A DNA stretch of 10,081 nt, from NCBI GenBank assembly GCA_002311865.1, contig DBZV01000019.1, positions 15,215-25,295 of the forward strand, in the 5' to 3' direction. Positions 6,318 to 10,081 of the stretch are shown here, one piece after another. The translations under genes and the position numbers were made by a program. Origin of the DNA: Dehalococcoidia bacterium UBA1151 (GTDB lineage: Bacteria > Chloroflexota > Dehalococcoidia > Lucifugimonadales > Lucifugimonadaceae). Position 1 is the stretch's first letter. Each line of letters begins with the position of its first letter. The notes under the pieces were generated by a model that saw only the letters and a list, made by a program, of their open reading frames with translations, had not been told where the DNA came from and searched no databases.

Positions 6318-6626
6318 TTAGAGTTTGATTGAGATGTCAACGCCAGCTGGAACGTTCAGCCGCGTCAACGAATCGATCGTCTTCGATGTCGGCTCAAGGA
6401 TGTCGATGAGCCTCTTGTGAGTCCTGAGCTCAAAATGCTCTCGAGATCTCTTATCAACGTGGGGTCCGCGAATTACGCAGAACCGCTTGATTTTGGTGGG
6501 CATTGGCACAGGTCCGGCCACTGCCGCGCCTGTTCGCTCCGCTGCTTCCACTATCTGACTTGCAGATAGATCAAGCACGCGGTGATCAAACGCCTTTAGA
6601 ACAATTCTTACCTTTTGGCCTGGCAT
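6318..6626 (-). CDS. rpsJ: 30S ribosomal protein S10
   Basis: S10 is a head protein of the small subunit; in E. coli it also acts as NusE in transcription antitermination by pairing with NusB. The 102 residues match the family. It starts MPGQKVRIVLKAFDHRVLD and holds GPVPMPTKIKRFCVIRGPHVDK, HFELRTHKRLIDILEPT and a C-terminal PAGVDISIKL. The ATG lies 2 nt after the fusA stop with only a weak AGGA/AAGGT site, so translation likely depends on reading through from fusA. In E. coli rpsJ opens its own operon with a long leader; here that leader is absent and the gene is a continuation of the str cluster. Confidence 0.97.
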   Translation of the reverse strand: MPGQKVRIVLKAFDHRVLDLSASQIVEAAERTGAAVAGPVPMPTKIKRFCVIRGPHVDKRSREHFELRTHKRLIDILEPTSKTIDSLTRLNVPAGVDISIKL

Positions 6627-6628
6627 TC

Positions 6629-8707
6629 CTAAACTTTCATACCTTCAATAATCGACCGGGGGGCCGGTGAGTAGTGATCGAATTCGAGCGAAAAGGCTGC
6701 TCGACCTGTTGTGATTGACCTGAGATCTGTGGCGTATCGGAATGTCTCCGATAGTGGAATCATGCCTTTAATCGTCTGTGTGGTGTCGTCGCCTTCCATG
6801 CTCTGGATCTGCGCTCGGCGGGAGTTCAGATCCCCAAGACAGTCACCAAGGAACTGAGATGGTGTCACAACCTCAATCTTCATCACCGGCTCCAGGAGTA
6901 TAGGTGACGCCTTCGCCGCCGCAGCCTTGAATGCCATTGATGAGGCAATTTTGAAGGCCATCTCAGATGAGTCCACCTCATGGAAGCTACCACCAGTGAG
7001 GACCACTTTGATATCCACGGTCTCGTATCCGGCAAGGATTCCTGTTGACACAGCTTCCCGGTATCCAGCCTCGGCTGCCTTCTGATAGTCCATAGGCAGC
7101 ACTGCGCCGGTAATTTCGCTCTCCCACTGGATGCCTTCACCAGTTGGGACTGGCTCCAGGCGGATCCTCACGTCACCGTACTGACCGTGACCACCAGTCT
7201 GCCGTATAAAACGGCCTTCGGCAGCGGCAGTTCGGGAGATTGTTTCTCGATAGGCAACGCGGGGCTCACCAACGTTGACGTCAACGTGGAATTCCCGCCG
7301 CATGCGGTCGACGGTTACATCAAGGTGAAGCTCGCCCATGCCGGCAATAATGATCTGTCCACTGTCCTCATCTGTACGGACGGTGAATGTGGGGTCTTCA
7401 TCCGCAAGTCGGACAAGCGCCATATCCATCTTCTCCTGATCTCCACGGGTCTTGGGCTCTACAGCCACAGAAACCACGGGGTCAGGGAACGTGATGGACT
7501 CCAGGACAACCTGGTTATTCTGATCGCAAATCGTATCGCCGGTATATGCCTTCTTGAGGCCAATAGCAGCAACAATCTCACCAGGACCAGCCTCTTTGAT
7601 TTCCTCACGGGATTCCGCGTGGATTCTCATCAGTCGGCCAACGCGCTCGCGCTGTCTTCGACCGGGATTGAACACATTTTCGCCGCTGACAATCTTGCCG
7701 GAGTAGACCCGCAGGTAGACAAGTCGGCCAACGTGCTGGTCGGCGACAACTTTGAAAACGATCGCTGCGAATGGCTCGTCAAGCGAAGGTAGTCGCACCA
7801 ATTTCTCATCCGTCTTGGGATCAACGCCCTCGGCTGCTGGCACATCAATTGGAGAAGGCAGGTAATCGACAATGGCATCGAGAATTGGCGCAACACCCAT
7901 TCGGCGAAGTGCGCTGCCACAGAGGGTCGGTTGAATTTTTCCTGCGATGGTTCCTTTGCGGAGTCCCGCGGCCAACTCTTCTTCTGTGATTTCCTCATCA
8001 ACAAGGAACTTCATCATCAAGTCATCGTCGGCTTCCGCTACCTTCTCAATAAGGACTGCACGGCGAGCCTCCACATCGTCGGCCATTCCTTCTGGTATTT
8101 CCATCTCTTCAGGCATCGGAGCCTCGGGGATGAAGCGGTATGCCTTACGAGTGATCAGATCAATCGCGCCAATGAACTCACTCTCGGCGCCAATTGGAAT
8201 CTGGATGGCAACGGGGTTGCCCTTAAGTCTGTCTTTGATGGACTCAATCGCCTTGAAATAATCGGCTCCGGCCCGGTCCATCTTATTAATGAACACACAA
8301 CGCGGCACGCTGTACTTGTCAGCCTGGCGCCAGACAGTCTCAGACTGCGACTGAACACCGGCAACGGCGTCAATAACAACAACGCCACCGTCCAGAACCC
8401 TGAGCGAGCGCTCTACTTCTGCGGTGAAGTCAACGTGGCCGGGGGTGTCAATAATGTTGACTTCATGACCTCGCCACGCCGTCGTGGTTGCTGCCGAGCC
8501 AATGGTGATGCCACGCTCGCGCTCAATGTCCATGAAGTCCATCACGGTGTTGCCCTCGTCGATATTTCCGACGCGATGGGTCATACCTGTGACGTACAGG
8601 ACGTTCTCTGTGACGGTGGTCTTACCGGCATCAATATGCGCAATGAATCCGATGTTCCGGATTTTGGACACGGAGCGATTTATTTTTGTCGTAACAGCTG
8701 TAGCCAT
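6629..8707 (-). CDS. fusA: Translation elongation factor G (EF-G)
   Basis: EF-G is the GTPase that moves tRNA and mRNA through the ribosome after peptide bond formation and helps recycle ribosomes. The 692 residues match the family (about 690-705). GTPase motifs are all present: G1 AHIDAGKT (23-30), G2 GITI (66-69), G3 DTPGH (87-91), G4 NKMD (141-144), G5 GSAL (264-267). Domain II follows from about 305, domain IV begins near 485, and its tip loop GSFHEVDSSE keeps the conserved histidine (H576); domain V ends with SRRAQIQSMEGDD and the C-terminal helix. The start ATG has a weak AGAAGAG ribosome binding site. It lies downstream of rpsG after a 119-nt spacer and directly before rpsJ; tuf, often next, is missing. 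Confidence 0.98.
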   Translation of the reverse strand: MATAVTTKINRSVSKIRNIGFIAHIDAGKTTVTENVLYVTGMTHRVGNIDEGNTVMDFMDIERERGITIGSAATTTAWRGHEVNIIDTPGHVDFTAEVERSLRVLDGGVVVIDAVAGVQSQSETVWRQADKYSVPRCVFINKMDRAGADYFKAIESIKDRLKGNPVAIQIPIGAESEFIGAIDLITRKAYRFIPEAPMPEEMEIPEGMADDVEARRAVLIEKVAEADDDLMMKFLVDEEITEEELAAGLRKGTIAGKIQPTLCGSALRRMGVAPILDAIVDYLPSPIDVPAAEGVDPKTDEKLVRLPSLDEPFAAIVFKVVADQHVGRLVYLRVYSGKIVSGENVFNPGRRQRERVGRLMRIHAESREEIKEAGPGEIVAAIGLKKAYTGDTICDQNNQVVLESITFPDPVVSVAVEPKTRGDQEKMDMALVRLADEDPTFTVRTDEDSGQIIIAGMGELHLDVTVDRMRREFHVDVNVGEPRVAYRETISRTAAAEGRFIRQTGGHGQYGDVRIRLEPVPTGEGIQWESEITGAVLPMDYQKAAEAGYREAVSTGILAGYETVDIKVVLTGGSFHEVDSSEMAFKIASSMAFKAAAAKASPILLEPVMKIEVVTPSQFLGDCLGDLNSRRAQIQSMEGDDTTQTIKGMIPLSETFRYATDLRSITTGRAAFSLEFDHYSPAPRSIIEGMKV

Positions 8708-8733
8708 TTTCTCTTCTACCCGTTGGGTTGGGC

Positions 8734-8750
8734 GGAGCCGGTCAGGCCCC
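8734..8750 (-). promoter_or_regulatory. Possible small stem-loop in the fusA leader
   Basis: On the minus strand GGGGCC and GGCTCC can pair through 6 bp with one G-U pair around a 5-nt loop (TGACC), ending 26 nt before the fusA start. It is followed by a second tiny possible hairpin (ACCC-AAC-GGGT). No U-tract follows on the coding strand, so it is not a terminator; a role in fusA translation is only a guess. Confidence 0.25.
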
Positions 8751-8794
8751 TTTTACTCGTCTTCAATATCAGTTGGTTTGGTTATCCGGTTTTA

Positions 8795-8820
8795 AGTTCT
8801 CTGGTGTTCAGTTCTCTGGT
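8795..8820 (-). repeat. Two 11-bp direct repeats in the rpsG-fusA spacer
   Basis: The 11-mer ACCAGAGAACT (minus strand) occurs at 8820-8810 and again at 8805-8795, a period of 15 bp, starting 6 nt after the rpsG stop codon. The rest of the 119-nt spacer (8708-8826) holds no open frame, promoter or terminator that I can support apart from a small possible stem-loop near fusA. Confidence 0.6.
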
Positions 8821-8826
8821 CATCGC

Positions 8827-9297
8827 CTACCAGCGGTAGTGAGCAAACGCCCGGTTGGCCTCAGCCATTCGGTGCAGTTCTTCTCTCCGGCGGACCGCGG
8901 AACCCTGTCCACGAGATGCCTCAAGCAACTCTTCGTAGAGTCGACGATGCATCGGCCGTCCGGCCCGGGCTCGTGCCGCAGCAACCAGCCAGCGCAGCGC
9001 CATCGCGGTCCGCCGGTCGGGTCGGACTTCGGTTGGTACCTGGTAAGTTGCCCCACCAACCCGGCGTGACTTCACCTCCAGGGCAGGGGTGGCATTTCGC
9101 ACGGCCTGTTCAAATATTTCAACAGCCGGGCGATTCACTTCTTGTTCTAGAGCTTCCAGTGCGGAGTAGACGGCCTTCTGTGCCTTCGTCTTCTTGCCGC
9201 CCAGCATCACCTTGTGGATGAAGCGCGTGAGAAGAACGCTGTCATAGCGCGGATCTGCCGGAATTACCCTGCGTCCTGCTGCTCTTCTGCGTGCCAT
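8827..9297 (-). CDS. rpsG: 30S ribosomal protein S7
   Basis: S7 nucleates assembly of the 16S rRNA 3' major domain, lies in the head near the E-site tRNA, and in E. coli is the translational repressor of the str operon. The 156 residues match the usual length. It starts MARRRAAGRRVIPADPRYDS and has FIHKVMLGGKKTKAQKAVY, the beta-hairpin region TPALEVKSRRVGGATYQVP, RWLVAAARARAGR and a C-terminal AEANRAFAHYRW. The ATG has an AGAGAG site 7 nt upstream in a purine-rich stretch. It follows rpsL after a 115-nt spacer with two stem-loops, unlike the tight packing downstream. Confidence 0.97.
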   Translation of the reverse strand: MARRRAAGRRVIPADPRYDSVLLTRFIHKVMLGGKKTKAQKAVYSALEALEQEVNRPAVEIFEQAVRNATPALEVKSRRVGGATYQVPTEVRPDRRTAMALRWLVAAARARAGRPMHRRLYEELLEASRGQGSAVRRREELHRMAEANRAFAHYRW

Positions 9298-9337
9298 CTA
9301 TAAACTCTCTTGCTCTCTAGCTCTATTTTTATTTCAC

Positions 9338-9398
9338 CCGCCAGAAGTCGCCGTAGCGCGAAAAATTGGCGGAAGGAGCCCGATCCAAATGATCGGGC
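9338..9398 (-). promoter_or_regulatory. Tandem stem-loops in the rpsL-rpsG intercistronic region
   Basis: On the minus strand a perfect 8-bp stem GCCCGATC/GATCGGGC (9398-9391 with 9385-9378) closes a 5-nt loop ATTTG. Five bases later CCGCCA (9372-9367) can pair with TGGCGG (9343-9338) around a 23-nt loop. The pair lies 15 nt after the rpsL stop and 40 nt ahead of rpsG. In E. coli the same intercistronic region of the str mRNA carries the structured site where S7 represses translation, so a similar role is plausible. The U-run is not adjacent to the strong stem, so a terminator is less likely, although partial attenuation cannot be excluded. Confidence 0.45.
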
Positions 9399-9412
9399 GT
9401 TGTTCAAATCTT

Positions 9413-9823
9413 TTAGGAGCGAATCGCTCCGTACTTACTCCGACCCTGTTTGCGGCCCTCAACACCGGATGTGTCAAGCGCACCGCGAACTACGTGGTAA
9501 CGAACTCCGGGAAGATCCCGAACCCTGCCACCACGGACAAGGACTACCGAGTGCTCTTGCAGGTTGTGCCCTTCGCCCCCAATGTAGGCCGTAACTTCCA
9601 TTCCGTTTGTGAGGCGCACACGCGCGACCTTGCGGAGAGCGGAGTTTGGCTTCCTGGGCGTAACTGTCTTTACCTGCAGACATACCCCTCTTTTCTGAGG
9701 AGCGCCAGAGCCTTTGACCAGCCGGTTGGTGAGCGAGTTAAATTGAAAGCCGAGCGCAGGAGTCTTAGACTTCTTAGCACTCTTCTTGCGGGGCTTGCGG
9801 ACCAGTTGGTTAATCGTTGGCAT
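9413..9823 (-). CDS. rpsL: 30S ribosomal protein S12
   Basis: S12 sits at the decoding centre and controls tRNA selection accuracy; it is the classical streptomycin target protein. I use the ATG at 9823 (136 residues) because S12 begins MPTINQLVRK; an in-frame TTG 21 nt upstream lacks a ribosome binding site. Core motifs follow: PQKRGVC, TPRKPNSALRKVARVRLTNG, GGEGHNLQEHSVVLVRGGRV, DLPGVRYHVVRGALD. Residues about 26-41 form a longer loop between PAL and PQKRG than in E. coli, of a kind also found in Firmicutes. The two lysines equivalent to E. coli K42 and K87 are arginines here (R57, codon AGG; R102, codon CGG). D103, equivalent to the D88 modified by RimO in E. coli, is kept. First gene of the transcript. 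Confidence 0.97.
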   Translation of the reverse strand: MPTINQLVRKPRKKSAKKSKTPALGFQFNSLTNRLVKGSGAPQKRGVCLQVKTVTPRKPNSALRKVARVRLTNGMEVTAYIGGEGHNLQEHSVVLVRGGRVRDLPGVRYHVVRGALDTSGVEGRKQGRSKYGAIRS

Positions 9824-9888
9824 TAATTGACTCGATGTAAGCAAAAACTAAGGATGTCAAAAGCGACACTTTCTGCCGCGAGCGACAA
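9824..9888 (-). promoter_or_regulatory. Predicted 5' leader of the ribosomal-protein transcript
   Basis: If transcription starts about 7 nt after the -10 box, the mRNA leader to the rpsL ATG is about 65 nt. It carries two copies of TGTCGCT (9887-9881 and 9868-9862, period 19 bp). The ribosome binding site ahead of the ATG is weak (only GAG within TCGAGTCAATTA). No strong hairpin was found. Confidence 0.45.
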
Positions 9889-9894
9889 ACGATA

Positions 9895-9924
9895 AGTATA
9901 CTCAGCGCGGAACATCAGAGTCAA
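9895..9924 (-). promoter_or_regulatory. Sigma-70-type promoter of the str-S10-spc cluster
   Basis: On the minus strand TTGACT (-35, 9924-9919) and TATACT (-10, 9900-9895) each match the housekeeping consensus at five of six bases and are separated by 18 bp. They lie about 70-100 nt upstream of rpsL in a region with no gene, which is the expected place for the main promoter. The stretch just upstream of the -35 is AT-rich (around TACGAAATT), possibly a weak UP element. No other equally good promoter was found in the cluster. Confidence 0.8.
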
Positions 9925-10081
9925 CGAATTTCGTAGCCAATTACGTATCTAATCTCGTGCGTTGGAATCGCGGCGGCCGCGCATTTGCTCGCGCTGTAGT
10001 TCGTTTGATCAACAGATCGGGACAGCCCAAACTGCGGACAGGACAATGTGCGCGATTTCACAATCAGGTATTATCCGAACG
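9925..10081. other. Upstream non-coding region, no gene recognised
   Basis: This 157-nt stretch has stops in all three minus-strand frames: two close within the first 18 bases, and the third stays open for 23 codons from the window edge before a TGA, which could be the very end of an upstream gene but shows nothing recognisable. On the plus strand an ATG at 10046 opens 12 codons to the edge, too few to judge. It contains a GC-rich palindromic patch (GCGGCCGC at 9973-9980). No tRNA, terminator or rpoC end could be identified. Confidence 0.4.

Noticed and set aside
8734..8754. Plus-strand terminator (GC stem plus TTTT) in the rpsG-fusA spacer
   Set aside because: No plus-strand gene ends before it and the stem has an A-C mismatch on that strand, while it pairs through G-U on the minus strand.
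7931..8839. A 302-codon open frame on the plus strand opposite fusA
   Set aside because: It is antisense to the GTPase domain of EF-G, whose motifs are intact on the minus strand, has no ribosome binding site I could find and resembles no protein family. Long antisense frames are common opposite conserved GC-rich genes.
9378..9398. The perfect hairpin after rpsL as a rho-independent terminator
   Set aside because: On the coding strand the stem is followed by TCCTTCCGCC, not a T-run; the later TTTTT is too far away. Termination here would also cut the cluster from its only clear promoter.
9824..9844. TTG start 7 codons upstream of the rpsL ATG
   Set aside because: The residues MLTSSQL do not occur in S12, there is no ribosome binding site before the TTG, and the ATG gives the canonical MPTINQLVRK start.
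9840..9860. Perfect TTGACA hexamer in the rpsL leader as a second promoter
   Set aside because: No acceptable -10 box lies 16-18 bp downstream; the best candidate (TACATC) matches at only three of six bases with a 15-bp spacer.
10046..10081. Divergent plus-strand gene starting at the ATG at 10046 (MCAISQSGIIRT)
   Set aside because: Only 12 codons are visible before the edge. The MC start recalls class II glutamine amidotransferases, but the usual MCGI pattern is missing and the ribosome binding site is too close.
1..10081. A hidden defence, mobile or other accessory system
   Set aside because: Apart from short spacers the whole window is filled by canonical translation genes in conserved order on one strand; no transposase, integrase, CRISPR repeat, toxin-antitoxin pair or tRNA was seen.

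Overview
The window is a bacterial ribosomal-protein super-operon read entirely from the minus strand, so the first gene lies at the high-coordinate end. The order is rpsL, rpsG, fusA, rpsJ, rplC, rplD, rplW, rplB, rpsS, rplV, rpsC, rplP, rpmC, rpsQ, rplN, rplX, then the first 33 codons of a gene that by position is most likely rplE. This is the str operon joined to the S10 operon and the start of the spc operon, with no break between them. The DNA is moderately GC-rich. Gene order, Shine-Dalgarno sequences and non-ATG starts show a bacterium. EF-G and L24 wording, together with the missing tuf gene, make me lean towards Chloroflexota (SAR202/Dehalococcoidia-like), but that is a low-confidence guess from memory.

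Region by region: 10081-9824 is non-coding and holds a strong sigma-70-type promoter and a leader of about 65 nt. 9823-8827 carries S12 and S7, separated by a 115-nt spacer with two stem-loops, the place where S7 autoregulation acts in E. coli. A 119-nt spacer with a short direct repeat precedes fusA (8707-6629). rpsJ follows fusA after 2 nt, where many bacteria place tuf. From rpsJ to the window edge the genes are packed with gaps of -4 to 50 nt, and several junctions show translational coupling (stop codons inside or next to the next gene's ribosome binding site).

The products build both ribosomal subunits (S12, S7, S10, S19, S3, S17; L3, L4, L23, L2, L22, L16, L29, L14, L24, probably L5) and EF-G drives translocation on them, so this is a translation-machinery locus. 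No mobile element, CRISPR array, defence system or RNA gene was seen.

No new system was found. The points worth attention are: S12 has arginine at both lysine positions where Lys-to-Arg changes give streptomycin resistance in other bacteria; L3 has a roughly 105-residue very acidic tail, S3 a roughly 120-residue charge-block tail with tripeptide repeats, S17 an acidic tail, and the presumed L5 an Ala/Glu/Lys-rich N-terminal extension; tuf is missing between fusA and rpsJ; and four of the seven most distal genes use TTG or GTG starts.
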